Assembly: GCA_021545665.1 (NCBI GenBank)
Contig: JAJRTX010000029.1
Location: 1-59,068 of the forward strand
Reading direction: 5' to 3'
Source: Zetaproteobacteria bacterium
Lineage (GTDB): Bacteria; Pseudomonadota; Zetaproteobacteria; Mariprofundales; Mariprofundaceae
DNA: 59,068 nt
Below the pieces are notes generated by a model that worked only from the letters and a program-made list of their open reading frames with translations, was not told the origin of the DNA and ran no database searches. A program made the translations under genes and the position numbers. How positions within the stretch are numbered: the stretch's first letter is position 1; each line of letters opens with the position of its first letter. Below are positions 17,432-26,747 of this stretch, in pieces.

Positions 17432-18826
17432 TTAGTCCTGAGACTGGGAAATGCCTTTCTTTTTGATTTTCTCAACCAGCGTTGTCCGGTTCATTGACAG
17501 GAATTTAGCAGCACGGTTTTTGTTCCAGTTAAAACGCTGCAGAGCAGATTGAATAAGATGATTCTCAAATTCATCTACCGTAGCTTTCATATCGATACTA
17601 TCAACCTCATCGATATCTGTCTGGAAATTCTGAGCTATACGAGCTTGCTCGCTAATCATGCGTGATGGCAAATCATCTACCTCAACTATACCCTCACGTT
17701 TAAGCGTACAAATCCGCTCTACCAGATTACGTAACTCACGGACATTCCCCGGCCACTTATAGGAGAACAACGCCTGTCTGGCATCATTAGACATACCTTC
17801 AATATTTGAACCTTTTTCCACATTAAAATGGTTTAGGAAATGGTTGATCAGCAGCAAGATGTCTTCACCCCGCTCCCGTAACGGAGGAAGTCGCAGTGGA
17901 ATAACATTAAGCCGATAGTACAGGTCTTCCCGGAACCGTCCTGCTTTAATTTCTTCTTCCAGATTCCGATGTGTTGCTGCTATGACACGTATATCCACCT
18001 GAATATTCTGCTGACTACCGACAGGCTCAAAACACCTCTCCTGCAAAACGCGCAGAAGTTTTACCTGGAGTTTTGGGCTCATATCTCCGATCTCATCAAG
18101 AAAAATGACCCCTCCATTGGCCAGTTCGAAGCGGCCAGGGCGCGCCTGAATTGCACCGGTAAACGCACCCTTAACGTGGCCAAATAACTCTGATTCCAGC
18201 AATTCCTCCGGAATAGCACCGCAATTAATCGAAACCAGAGGTTTATTTGAACGGGCACCTGTACGGTGCAGTGCCTTGGCCAGCACTTCTTTACCACTGC
18301 CGGATTCGCCAGTGATCAAAACAGTACTGTCAGAATCAGCAAGTAGCTGCACCGTTTCCTGCAAATGGCGCATCGCCATACACTGGCCAGTAAATCCTGA
18401 CAGATTTTCTACTGAGCGTACCTGTTCCCGTAGTGAACGGTTGTCCTTCTGTAATTGTCGCGTTTTCATCAACTCGATGACACGCACCAGCATCTCGTCA
18501 AGAACAAACGGTTTTTTCAGAAAATCATTCGCACCTAGACGCACTGCATCAATGGCAGTGTCCACCTCTGCATAGCCAGTCATGATGATAATGCCCATAT
18601 CCGGGTTACCTTTGCGGAAATCACGCATCAACTCTATGCCATTGCCATCTGGCAAACGCACATCAAGGATGCACAAATCAAACTTTCCTATATCAAGAGC
18701 TTCACGGGCTCGCGCTGCATTGGCCGCAGTAGTGACATGAAACCCTGACGATTCCAGCAATTCCTCAAGGACAAGACGGAATTCCTCATTGTCTTCAACT
18801 AGTAAAATAAATGCGGACTGTCCCAT
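17432..18826 (-). CDS. Sigma-54-dependent response regulator, NtrC/FlrC type
   Basis: 464 residues: a complete receiver domain (acidic pair E11-D12, phospho-Asp55 in LCILDVRLPD, Thr in IIMTGY, Lys in FLKKPF), AAA+ domain with GESGSGKE and GAFTGA, and a Fis-type HTH (about 430-455, NRAAKFLSMNRTTLVEKIKK) close to that of FleQ/FlrC. Unlike the other regulator in this window it should respond to phosphorylation; no FlrB-type kinase lies next to it. It is transcribed away from fliQ and probably activates the sigma-54 promoters seen here. Confidence 0.9.
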   Translation of the reverse strand: MGQSAFILLVEDNEEFRLVLEELLESSGFHVTTAANAARAREALDIGKFDLCILDVRLPDGNGIELMRDFRKGNPDMGIIIMTGYAEVDTAIDAVRLGANDFLKKPFVLDEMLVRVIELMKTRQLQKDNRSLREQVRSVENLSGFTGQCMAMRHLQETVQLLADSDSTVLITGESGSGKEVLAKALHRTGARSNKPLVSINCGAIPEELLESELFGHVKGAFTGAIQARPGRFELANGGVIFLDEIGDMSPKLQVKLLRVLQERCFEPVGSQQNIQVDIRVIAATHRNLEEEIKAGRFREDLYYRLNVIPLRLPPLRERGEDILLLINHFLNHFNVEKGSNIEGMSNDARQALFSYKWPGNVRELRNLVERICTLKREGIVEVDDLPSRMISEQARIAQNFQTDIDEVDSIDMKATVDEFENHLIQSALQRFNWNKNRAAKFLSMNRTTLVEKIKKKGISQSQD

Positions 18827-19041
18827 CGATGAAAGCCCCCCCTATACACCTTAAAACACTTTTTTTGTCAGTCAAAATAATGACACATGAAGCCAAAAAG
18901 GCAAGCACATATAATAACAGCACAAAAACAAATGCCGACAGCAACATCAAAATGATAGCTTATAACCATCCAGCAACCAAAAGCTGATTTAATATTTCAG
19001 AACCTTATACACTCTTGATAATGCAGGTATATAAATGCAGA

Positions 19042-19057
19042 TGGCCTGTAAATTGCT
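19042..19057 (+). promoter_or_regulatory. Sigma-54-like motif immediately before fliQ
   Basis: TGGCCT-GTAAA-TTGCT has GG-N10-GC spacing and a perfect -12 half. The predicted start (about 19068) coincides with the fliQ ATG at 19068, so the transcript would be leaderless; no ribosome site precedes this ATG. A chance match cannot be excluded. Confidence 0.35.
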
Positions 19058-19067
19058 CTCTGCTGGT

Positions 19068-19337
19068 ATGAATGTTGATGGCGTTGTTAATCTGGGGACT
19101 GAAGCCCTGTATATGGTAATCAAACTGTCTCTGCCGGTCCTGGCCGTAGCTCTGATTGTAGGTGTTGCCATTTCGCTACTCCAGGCGGTTACACAAATAC
19201 AGGAAATGACGCTTACTTTCGTTCCGAAGATTATTGCTGTTTTTCTGTGCATAGCCCTTGCTTCACCCTGGCTGGTTGAAACCATGGTGGACTATACCAA
19301 GCATATTTTTATGATTATTCCAAGCGTTACCAATTAG
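19068..19337 (+). CDS. fliQ: Flagellar export gate protein FliQ
   Basis: 89 residues from the ATG at 19068, exactly the family length, with two membrane segments (about 15-38 and 52-75) and the signature VGVAISLLQAVTQIQEMTLT. FliQ forms the export gate with FliP and FliR. An in-frame ATG at 19035 with a weak AGG upstream would add 11 residues. No fliP or fliO precedes it: the next gene is the divergent regulator, so the usual fliO-fliP-fliQ-fliR order is broken here. Confidence 0.95.
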   Translation: MNVDGVVNLGTEALYMVIKLSLPVLAVALIVGVAISLLQAVTQIQEMTLTFVPKIIAVFLCIALASPWLVETMVDYTKHIFMIIPSVTN

Positions 19338-19467
19338 CCCGAATTACTTATGAATACTGCTGCACCCTCGCTTGTTCCTGTATTCGCACCTAGCCTGTTC
19401 TCCCTCAGAAGATACTCTCTTTCGCAAGCACAATCATCACACCAATTCATCAACATACCGGGTTAGA

Positions 19468-20250
19468 ATGGAATTTCCCCTTCCTAATATTGAAGATATC
19501 ATTGGTGCCTTGCTCGTTCTGCTACGAGTGAGCGCCCTGCTAATACTAATGCCCGTATTCGGACACCGCCTGGTGCCCGCACAGGTCAAAACCGGATTGA
19601 TTGCCCTACTCACCATCCTACTTTACCCTGTTGTGGAAACTTCATTACCTCAGATACCCGTGTCTCCCCTGGCTCTAACGGTCATTGCCATACAGGAAAT
19701 TCTGCTTGCAGCCATGCTTGCCATGGTAGCACAGCTCATATTCTCTGCCGCTCAGTTTGCCGGGCAGGTCATGGGCTATCAGATGGGTCTGGGCATTGCC
19801 AATATTTTTGATCCTGCTACCAGTGCCCAGATTTCCATTATCGGTCAATTTTCACTGGTACTGTCCATGCTAATCTGGCTTTCGGCAGGTGCCCATAATA
19901 TATTTTTATCAGCACTGGTAGATTCATTTTATCTATTACCCATAGGGCAACCTTTGGACTTCTCCGGCTTGACATCACTGAATGATATGGCAAGCAACAT
20001 GTTCACACTTGCCCTTCGCCTGGTTGCACCCATGCTGCTATTATTATTCTTTCTATATGTCGCCCTGGGTCTTCTGTCCCGTGCCGTACCCCAAATTCAA
20101 GTATTCTTTGTCAGCTTTCCACTGACAGTCGGAATCGGTTTCCTGGCCTTTGCACTTGCCTTGCCCGGTATCATTTCGCTGATGTACGACAGCTTTTCCG
20201 GGATTTCACAGAAACTCCCCTTGCTGCTACAAGCTTTGTCCGGTGTATAA
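19468..20250 (+). CDS. fliR: Flagellar export gate protein FliR
   Basis: 260 residues, six or more membrane segments, with the family pattern QIGLGIANIFDPATS-like stretch (MGLGIANIFDPATSAQ) near residue 110. The ATG at 19468 gives the usual length; an open frame extends further upstream but does not look like FliR. The 130-base gap after fliQ holds no recognisable gene. FliR completes the FliPQR gate with FlhB wrapping around it. Confidence 0.95.
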   Translation: MEFPLPNIEDIIGALLVLLRVSALLILMPVFGHRLVPAQVKTGLIALLTILLYPVVETSLPQIPVSPLALTVIAIQEILLAAMLAMVAQLIFSAAQFAGQVMGYQMGLGIANIFDPATSAQISIIGQFSLVLSMLIWLSAGAHNIFLSALVDSFYLLPIGQPLDFSGLTSLNDMASNMFTLALRLVAPMLLLLFFLYVALGLLSRAVPQIQVFFVSFPLTVGIGFLAFALALPGIISLMYDSFSGISQKLPLLLQALSGV

Positions 20251-20376
20251 TAATTATGACGTCTGACTGCTATACTATACTGGGAAAAGACCCGGGCTTT
20301 CCCTGCATATCACACTTGAACCCAAACTCTCTGAGGGACTCTGCATGTAGCCTGTATCTATTGGTGTCAGCAACTA

Positions 20377-21459
20377 ATGGCTGAAGAACAGGATCAAAGT
20401 CAAAAAACCGAAGAGGCCACTCCGAAACGGGAGGAAGAATCACGCAAAAAAGGTCAGGTTGCCACAAGCAAGGAGCCATCAACAGCATTTGCTTTTCTGG
20501 TGTTGGCATCGCTTGGTATTACTGGGGCTGGTACCTTCGTGATAGAACGCATCGCTGCACTGATGCGTGATTGCTTCTCAGGCCATCTGATTCTTGAGGC
20601 CAGCCCGACTGGCATGCAAAACCTGACAATAAAGATATTCTCTGATATCGCAGCCATTGTCCTGCCTATAGTTATTCCTGTTATGCTCATAGGCATATTA
20701 GCTACAGTGCTTGTCACCGGCCCAGTATTTTCTTTTGAGACATTGAAACCAAAAATGGAAAAGATAAGCCCGATGAAAGGTATCAAGCGGATGTTTTCAA
20801 CCCGCGCGTTATCAGAATTCGTCAAATCTTTGTTGAAATTATGTGTCATTAGTTTGGCGTGTTGGTCAGTCATGGTTGACCTGCTGCCATTGACAAATGC
20901 TTCAGTACGGAAAGACGCAACCTCTATTGCCAACCTTGCAGTCGAGGGCAGTCTGAGTCTGATTGGCCTGGTGGCATTCATCTTTTTCTTTATAGCTCTA
21001 ACGGATGTGATCTATCAGCGATGGGAGCATGCTAAATCGCAGCGCATGGCACTGAAGGAAGTCCGGGATGAACATAAGGAAACAGAGGGCGACCCAATGC
21101 TAAAGGCTAAAATAAGGCAAATTCAGATGGAGCAGTCCAGAAATCGCATGATGTCAGATGTTCCCAAAGCAGATGTGATTATTACCAACCCTACCCACAT
21201 CGCTATTGCTCTATCCTATAAAATTGGCGGCACGGGCGCACCAAAGGTGCTGGCAAAAGGCAGGGGCAAGGTGGCGGAAAAAATAAGGGAAATAGCTCGC
21301 AAAAATCAAATTGTCATCAGAGAGAATAAACCATTGGCGCGATCCTTGTTTAAGAGTGTAAGGATCGGAGATGAAATTCCTGAACATCTGTATGAGGCGG
21401 TTGCCGTCATCATGGCAGAAATTTATAGAATCAAGGCGGAAGAAAATGCTAGGGCTTAG
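20377..21459 (+). CDS. flhB: Flagellar export switch protein FlhB
   Basis: 360 residues. Starts with the conserved acidic/basic N-terminus (QDQSQKTEEATPKREEESRK), has four membrane segments (about 30-210) and the cytoplasmic autocleaving domain with the NPTH motif (ITNPTHIAIALSY, about residue 270). FlhB sets the export switch from rod/hook to filament substrates. A partial paralogue of its C-terminus is encoded at 27887. The gap before it (20251-20376) contains a GGGAAA...TTTCCC hairpin but no gene. Confidence 0.97.
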   Translation: MAEEQDQSQKTEEATPKREEESRKKGQVATSKEPSTAFAFLVLASLGITGAGTFVIERIAALMRDCFSGHLILEASPTGMQNLTIKIFSDIAAIVLPIVIPVMLIGILATVLVTGPVFSFETLKPKMEKISPMKGIKRMFSTRALSEFVKSLLKLCVISLACWSVMVDLLPLTNASVRKDATSIANLAVEGSLSLIGLVAFIFFFIALTDVIYQRWEHAKSQRMALKEVRDEHKETEGDPMLKAKIRQIQMEQSRNRMMSDVPKADVIITNPTHIAIALSYKIGGTGAPKVLAKGRGKVAEKIREIARKNQIVIRENKPLARSLFKSVRIGDEIPEHLYEAVAVIMAEIYRIKAEENARA

Positions 21460-21590
21460 GAATAATGGGCAAAACATAAGCTTCTCTTTACTGCAGCCAA
21501 TGATGCTTCGGCAAACGGCATGTATGTTCATTTCAGAGCCTCTCCGTCATTGCTTCGCCCATACGCAGAGAACTATGGAGGTCTTGTAAT

Positions 21591-23675
21591 ATGCAGGCTA
21601 TAGCCACCATGACATTCAAACGTATGGCCAGCCACTCAGATGTCATGCTGGCAATCGGTGTTCTTGGCATTCTTATGATTATGGTCGTACCATTGCCGAC
21701 TGTTCTGATGGATATGCTTCTGGCTATCAACATATCCATAGGCGTATTGATATTGCTGACATCCCTTTACGTTCTCAAGCCGCTTGATTTTTCCGTATTT
21801 CCTTCACTATTGTTACTGACCACCCTGTTCCGTCTGGCATTGAATGTCGCCACTACGCGCCTCATCCTGCTGCATGGGCAGGACGGGCCTTCGGCAGCCG
21901 GGCATGTGATCGAGGGATTCGGTCAGTTTGTTGTCGGCGGTAATACCGTCGTTGGCTTAATCATCTTCCTTATTCTGGTTCTGATTAACTTCATCGTTAT
22001 CACCAAAGGTTCTACTCGCATCGCTGAAGTGGCTGCTCGTTTTACGCTCGATGCCATGCCCGGCAAACAGATGGCAATTGATGCCGATTTGAATGCAGGC
22101 CTGATTGATGATACTCAGGCCAGAGCGAGGCGCGAATCCGTTTCCCGTGAAGCGGAGTTTTATGGTTCTATGGACGGAGCTTCGAAATTTGTTCGTGGAG
22201 ATGCTGTCGCAGGGCTGATTATTACTGCTATCAACATTTTCGCAGGCCTCGTTATCGGCACCATGCAGCAAGGAATGCCTCTGTCAGAAGCTATGTCTAT
22301 ATACAGCATTCTGACAGTTGGTGACGGACTTGTATCGCAAATTCCGGCACTCGTTATTTCAACAGCAGCAGGTATTATTATCACCCGTGCAGGAGGAGAC
22401 AAACCCCTGGCAGCAGAGCTTGGGCATCAATTTACCCAGAGCCCCCGGCTTTTCCTGGTCGCTTCTGGTGCCCTGTTAATGCTTGGCTTTATGCCTGGCC
22501 TTCCCTTCATCCCATTTGCCATAATATCTGCAGGAGCGGGTATAGCCTGGTGGTATCTAAAAATGGAGGCTGCGAACAGCACCCTTGAAGCCGAAGCAAT
22601 CCCGGTTCAACCGAAAGAGAGTGAACTGCAGGAAGCGCCCCTGACTGAACTACTGGTAGTAGATTCAATCAGACTGGAAGTGGGCTATGGACTTATTGAT
22701 CTGGTGGAATCCAGCAATGAGGGGAATCTGCTTGACCGGCTGAAAAGCGTGCGTAAACAAATTGCACAGGAAATCGGTTTTATCCTGCCATTTGTCCATA
22801 TCAAGGATAACCTTCAGCTTGGAGTGAGTGAGTACAAAGTTTTAATCCGTGGTGCAGAAGCCGGTCGCGGGGAGATGAAACCCCGCAGCCTGCTGGCTCT
22901 GGAAAGCCAGGTTACCGGTCCAGGCATTGAGGGTGAACCAACTCAGGAACCTGCTTTCGGCCTTCCTGCCATCTGGATTTCCAGGGAGAAACGTCAGCAG
23001 GCAGAGCTTTCAGGCTATACGGTCGTAGAGCCAGCAACTGTAATAGCAACACATGTGACTGAAATACTGCGCAAATATTCACATGAAATACTCGATCGAT
23101 CCCAAGTGCGTAAAATGGTAGATACACTGTCCGAGCAACACGGTAAGATTATAGATGAGATTATCCCATCACAGGTATCTATAGGCACGCTGCAAAATGT
23201 ATTGCATCAGCTGCTTGCTGAATGGGTGCCAATCCGCGACCTGCTCATGATCATTGAATCGCTAGCTGACAACAGCGGGCAGAATCTCAGTGTCAATGAT
23301 TTGACTGAAAGAGTTCGCATTCGACTGGGACGAAATATTGTACAGCAGCATCTGAACCCGGCAGGCGAATTAGGAGTATTTACCCTTAAACCCGATATCG
23401 AACAAGAAATGTCGGAGAGGCTTGAACATTATACTGAGTGGACACTACCACTAAATATCAACCGCTGGCAGAGTTTCCTGATGCGCTTGAATGATGCTGT
23501 TGCTGAGCATGATCTCAGTACTACAATCATTCTAACCACTCCGGAATTAAGGGCTCCACTATCTACCGCCCTTAGCAAAGCCATGGCGCGTATCACAATA
23601 CTTTCCATTGCTGAAATACCTTCCTATATAAAAGTGCAAACTTTGGGAAGCATCGGACTACAAGATGCAAATTAA
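21591..23675 (+). CDS. flhA: Flagellar export gate protein FlhA
   Basis: 694 residues with eight membrane segments in the N-terminal half, the conserved FHIPEP-type cytoplasmic loop (AARFTLDAMPGKQMAIDADL near 150) and the large C-terminal domain that docks chaperone-substrate complexes. The ATG at 21591 has TGGAGGT ten bases upstream. FlhA forms the nonameric export gate. It overlaps flhF by 11 bases. Confidence 0.97.
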   Translation: MQAIATMTFKRMASHSDVMLAIGVLGILMIMVVPLPTVLMDMLLAINISIGVLILLTSLYVLKPLDFSVFPSLLLLTTLFRLALNVATTRLILLHGQDGPSAAGHVIEGFGQFVVGGNTVVGLIIFLILVLINFIVITKGSTRIAEVAARFTLDAMPGKQMAIDADLNAGLIDDTQARARRESVSREAEFYGSMDGASKFVRGDAVAGLIITAINIFAGLVIGTMQQGMPLSEAMSIYSILTVGDGLVSQIPALVISTAAGIIITRAGGDKPLAAELGHQFTQSPRLFLVASGALLMLGFMPGLPFIPFAIISAGAGIAWWYLKMEAANSTLEAEAIPVQPKESELQEAPLTELLVVDSIRLEVGYGLIDLVESSNEGNLLDRLKSVRKQIAQEIGFILPFVHIKDNLQLGVSEYKVLIRGAEAGRGEMKPRSLLALESQVTGPGIEGEPTQEPAFGLPAIWISREKRQQAELSGYTVVEPATVIATHVTEILRKYSHEILDRSQVRKMVDTLSEQHGKIIDEIIPSQVSIGTLQNVLHQLLAEWVPIRDLLMIIESLADNSGQNLSVNDLTERVRIRLGRNIVQQHLNPAGELGVFTLKPDIEQEMSERLEHYTEWTLPLNINRWQSFLMRLNDAVAEHDLSTTIILTTPELRAPLSTALSKAMARITILSIAEIPSYIKVQTLGSIGLQDAN

Positions 23676-24726
23676 GATATTTTCAGCACCTAAATTACAT
23701 GAGGCACTAGCCAAAGTACGTCATGGATATGGCCCAGATGCGATCATCATGGATCGCCATAAAAGTATAGATGAGAACGGGAATCCCATTTGGCATGTTC
23801 ATGCGGCGCGCGATATTGGAAATGGCATACAGGCCCCCAGATCGCCTGAGACCAGACCCTCCGATAACCTCCCCGGTGATGATGCACATAAGAAGTTGAT
23901 AACCGCCATGGGCCAGTTAGAACGCATTGTAGATGGCCTCGGCAGGCAAGAGTTTGAAGGACTACGTAGCTCACTGCCAAATGAACGAACCAAACATGGC
24001 TTTGATGCCTTGATAAAATTAGGTGTAGCACCGCATTTCGCATCAGACATAGCTGAAGATTTTGTTAAAAATGCGCCAGTGGCTGAGAGCCTGCTAACAT
24101 GGAGTTCTATAATAAATCCGAAAGAAAAACGAGAAATTATCCTTCTAACCGGCCCAAGCGGCTGCGGCAAAACCACGCTGGCTGCCAAACTTGCCGCACA
24201 TTTTATACTCAAAGACATAAGTGTAGCATTTCTTAGCACTGACACCGAACGGATCGGCGGTCTGAATGGCCTACAGGCCTACGCCACCAGTCTTGGCATT
24301 CCTCTTATTCCTGTCGCAAGAGATTCGGATATTGAACCAGCCTTACGCAAAGTAAAACCGGCACAGTTAGTGCTAGTAGATACTGAGAGTTGCTCAAGGA
24401 ACCAGCCGGTCAAACTACAAAAGCAGTTTGAGTTATGGAACCAGATCCCATGCAGCCGTAGGTTTATTGTGCTCCCAGCCAACATGGACGAAGCAGATGG
24501 CATGGAAACACTTCTCAAGGTACGGGACATGGGTGTCAATGAAATGGCATTCAGCAAATTGGATGAGACTTCCTATCCGGGAAAACTGATCAACTGGGCT
24601 GCCGCAGGCGTTGCCATTTCGTATTGCAGTTTCGGTCCGGAGATTCCGGAACAAATGGGATGGCTTTCAGCCAAGGCCATAACGGCGTTGCTTGACAGTC
24701 ACACAAAAACCAAGGAGTCATCATGA
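23665..24726 (+). CDS. flhF: Flagellar GTPase FlhF
   Basis: 353 residues: a B-domain start (MQIKIFSAPKLHEALAKVRH), NG domain from about 130 with G1 GPSGCGKTT (about 167), TDTERIGGLNGL (G2 area), VLVDTESCSR (G3, where SRP GTPases have DTAGR) and FSKLDET (G4). FlhF is an SRP-type GTPase that fixes flagellar position and number, often polar, with FlhG. The G3 change could weaken hydrolysis; this is inference. Overlaps flhG by four bases. Confidence 0.93.
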   Translation: MQIKIFSAPKLHEALAKVRHGYGPDAIIMDRHKSIDENGNPIWHVHAARDIGNGIQAPRSPETRPSDNLPGDDAHKKLITAMGQLERIVDGLGRQEFEGLRSSLPNERTKHGFDALIKLGVAPHFASDIAEDFVKNAPVAESLLTWSSIINPKEKREIILLTGPSGCGKTTLAAKLAAHFILKDISVAFLSTDTERIGGLNGLQAYATSLGIPLIPVARDSDIEPALRKVKPAQLVLVDTESCSRNQPVKLQKQFELWNQIPCSRRFIVLPANMDEADGMETLLKVRDMGVNEMAFSKLDETSYPGKLINWAAAGVAISYCSFGPEIPEQMGWLSAKAITALLDSHTKTKESS

Positions 24727-25589
24727 GCTATCAACCTGATGAGATTATCCCCCATCGTGCACCACAGGTCATTGCCGTCTCCAGTGGCAAGGGAGGTGTG
24801 GGCAAAACATTTATCTCTGTTCACCTGGCTGCACGAGCTGCTCAACTCGGTAAACGGGTACTGCTGATTGATGCGGATTTGGGACTGGCAAATGTTGATA
24901 TTATGCTTGGACTGACAGCCAAGGGTTCCATTCTACAGGTCATTGAAGGTCAGTCAGAACTGAATGACATCCTGGTGAAGGGCGGCGAGTGCCTTGATGT
25001 GCTACCGGGAGGAAGCGGCCTGCATGAACTGGCACATCTCTCAGCCGCTCACCAGCATATTCTGCTCAATGCACTGGATAGCTTAACTCAGAATTATGAT
25101 CTGGTTCTGGTTGACACCGGTGCAGGGATAGGAGAAAATGTATTGTTCTACGCCTCCAGTTCCGAGGCTGTCCTGATCGTATTGACACCTGATCCCACAT
25201 CGTTAACAGATGCCTATGCGCTTATCAAAGTACTTTCAAATCAACGCAACACAGCCCGTTTCATGATTGCTGTAAACCAGGCTGACGAAGTTACAGCTCA
25301 AATGGTATTCAGCCGTCTGCTAGCCGTATCGGATCGCTATCTGGATGTAATCCTTGACTATATCGGTTACATGCCGGAATGCTCATCAGTTAGAACCGCT
25401 ATCCAGTCACAAAAGTTGCTATACTCATGCGGCGATCAACAATATATTGACAGCCTGAATAAACTTATCGACTCAGTACTGTCCCGTCCCAGGCATAGCT
25501 CTAGGGCCGGTGGATTGCAGTTTTCCTGGCAACGCACACTAAATGAAGGTCTGCATGCCAACAATATCCATGCAAATGAGGCCATATAA
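24723..25589 (+). CDS. flhG: Flagellar number regulator FlhG (FleN, MinD-like ATPase)
   Basis: 288 residues with the deviant Walker A VSSGKGGVGKTFIS (about 20-33), the LLIDADLGLANVDIMLGL switch region and DLVLVDTGAG. FlhG (FleN) limits flagellar number by acting on FlhF and FleQ-type regulators. A C-terminal membrane-targeting tail is plausible. The position flhF-flhG-fliA is standard for polar flagellates. Confidence 0.95.
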   Translation: MSYQPDEIIPHRAPQVIAVSSGKGGVGKTFISVHLAARAAQLGKRVLLIDADLGLANVDIMLGLTAKGSILQVIEGQSELNDILVKGGECLDVLPGGSGLHELAHLSAAHQHILLNALDSLTQNYDLVLVDTGAGIGENVLFYASSSEAVLIVLTPDPTSLTDAYALIKVLSNQRNTARFMIAVNQADEVTAQMVFSRLLAVSDRYLDVILDYIGYMPECSSVRTAIQSQKLLYSCGDQQYIDSLNKLIDSVLSRPRHSSRAGGLQFSWQRTLNEGLHANNIHANEAI

Positions 25590-25592
25590 GCC

Positions 25593-25793
25593 ATGATATT
25601 GCGTTATATGTGCGCCTACTGTGGCATTGCAGGCTTTCTTCTCGGAATAGTTATCACTCTCATTTACGATATGCCAATTGGCGATGCATTCTTTCGCTTG
25701 TTGACCTTGAGCGTATGTGGGGCATGGATGGGAGCAATCATTTCCCTGCTGGACCATCTACTCCCACGCAGCGAAGAACGAGATTCGGCCTAA
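25593..25793 (+). CDS. Small two-segment membrane protein
   Basis: 66 residues with two hydrophobic stretches (about 8-26 and 31-54) separated by a short polar turn, and a charged C-terminus (PRSEERDSA). It sits three bases after flhG and 17 before fliA, so it is surely co-transcribed. I recognise no family. The start ATG has only a weak ribosome site and probably relies on coupling to flhG. Confidence 0.6.
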   Translation: MILRYMCAYCGIAGFLLGIVITLIYDMPIGDAFFRLLTLSVCGAWMGAIISLLDHLLPRSEERDSA

Positions 25794-25810
25794 ACTGAGC
25801 ATTAATATTC

Positions 25811-26563
25811 ATGAGCACACCATACGACAAACAGGCATCCCCTCAATTTCAAAGTCCTGAACAATTACTTGAGACACACCTGCCGCAGATTCGCTATCAT
25901 GCCAACCAGCTGATCCGGCGTGTCCCCGATTCCATAGAAATGGATGATTTGATTGATGCCGGCGTACTCGGCCTGCTTGACGGCGCAGGCCGTTTTGACT
26001 CTACCAAGGGTGCCCAGTTCAAAACCTTTATCTCCTATCGCATTCGAGGTTCCATGATCGATTACCTTCGGACTTTTGACTGGATGCCCAGAAGCCTGCG
26101 TGACTCATCCAAAGAACTCCAACAAGCCATGTCCATTCTCGAGCAGCAACATGAACGACCTGTCGAAGAAGCCGATGTTGCTGTACACCTCGGTATCAGC
26201 CTTGAGGAATACCGCAACCGTCTGATGCATGTGCGTAGCCTCTCCATCATTTATTTCGATGACCTGCCTCAAAGTCGCAATGACGATGATGTATCGAGTA
26301 TTATTGATACTCTTTCCGGGGATCCGGATCAAATGCCTGACTCTCAATTGGAAATGTCTGATTTCACTCAAATGCTGGCCAGAGCCATTATGAACCTGCC
26401 AACACGCGAAAAGGTGCTTATTTCCCTGTATTACTATGAAGAGCTGAATATGAAAGAGATCGCACTGGTCTTGGATATCACAGAGTCACGTGTCTCTCAA
26501 CTGCATAGTCAAATGGTTTTGCGACTCAGGAGCCAGCTTGGACTGGATTTACCCAATGAGTAA
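25811..26563 (+). CDS. fliA: Flagellar sigma factor FliA (sigma-28)
   Basis: 250 residues with sigma regions 2 (DLIDAGVLGLLDGAGRFDST), 3 and 4 (EKVLISLYYYEELNMKEIAL followed by the HTH DITESRVSQLHSQ). FliA directs late flagellar genes and is held by FlgM, also encoded in the window. The ATG at 25811 lacks a strong ribosome site. Its predicted targets here include fliC and flgM. Confidence 0.97.
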   Translation: MSTPYDKQASPQFQSPEQLLETHLPQIRYHANQLIRRVPDSIEMDDLIDAGVLGLLDGAGRFDSTKGAQFKTFISYRIRGSMIDYLRTFDWMPRSLRDSSKELQQAMSILEQQHERPVEEADVAVHLGISLEEYRNRLMHVRSLSIIYFDDLPQSRNDDDVSSIIDTLSGDPDQMPDSQLEMSDFTQMLARAIMNLPTREKVLISLYYYEELNMKEIALVLDITESRVSQLHSQMVLRLRSQLGLDLPNE

Positions 26564-26747
26564 TTCAAACGGCATTACCCCGGTTGGGGCTGTTCCTGCT
26601 TGCATACCGGTAATTCAACGGAAACTCAGGCAGCAGCAAGCTGACAATAAAGATGATAAGCTATCTCAAGGTGAACAGAAACCAGAAGAAGAGCACCAGT
26701 CCACAGATAATAACAAGAAAGTTGGGGGCCTAGACTTCTATGCCTGA
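26556..26747 (+). CDS. Small acidic ORF after fliA
   Basis: 63 residues (MSNSNGITPVGAVPACIPVI followed by an acidic, Gln/Lys-rich tail). The ATG overlaps the fliA end by eight bases and its stop overlaps the next gene by eight, which supports translation through coupling. The product is hydrophilic and probably disordered. No family recognised. Confidence 0.45.
   Translation: MSNSNGITPVGAVPACIPVIQRKLRQQQADNKDDKLSQGEQKPEEEHQSTDNNKKVGGLDFYA

Noticed and set aside
19350..19465. A 38-residue frame between fliQ and fliR (MNTAAPSLVPVFAPSLFSLR and on)
   Set aside because: No ribosome site, no recognisable motif, and it ends just before the fliR start; probably chance.
20281..20302. GGGAAA...TTTCCC hairpin between fliR and flhB as a terminator
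   Set aside because: No T-run follows and it would cut the export-gate operon; it may be chance or a processing site.
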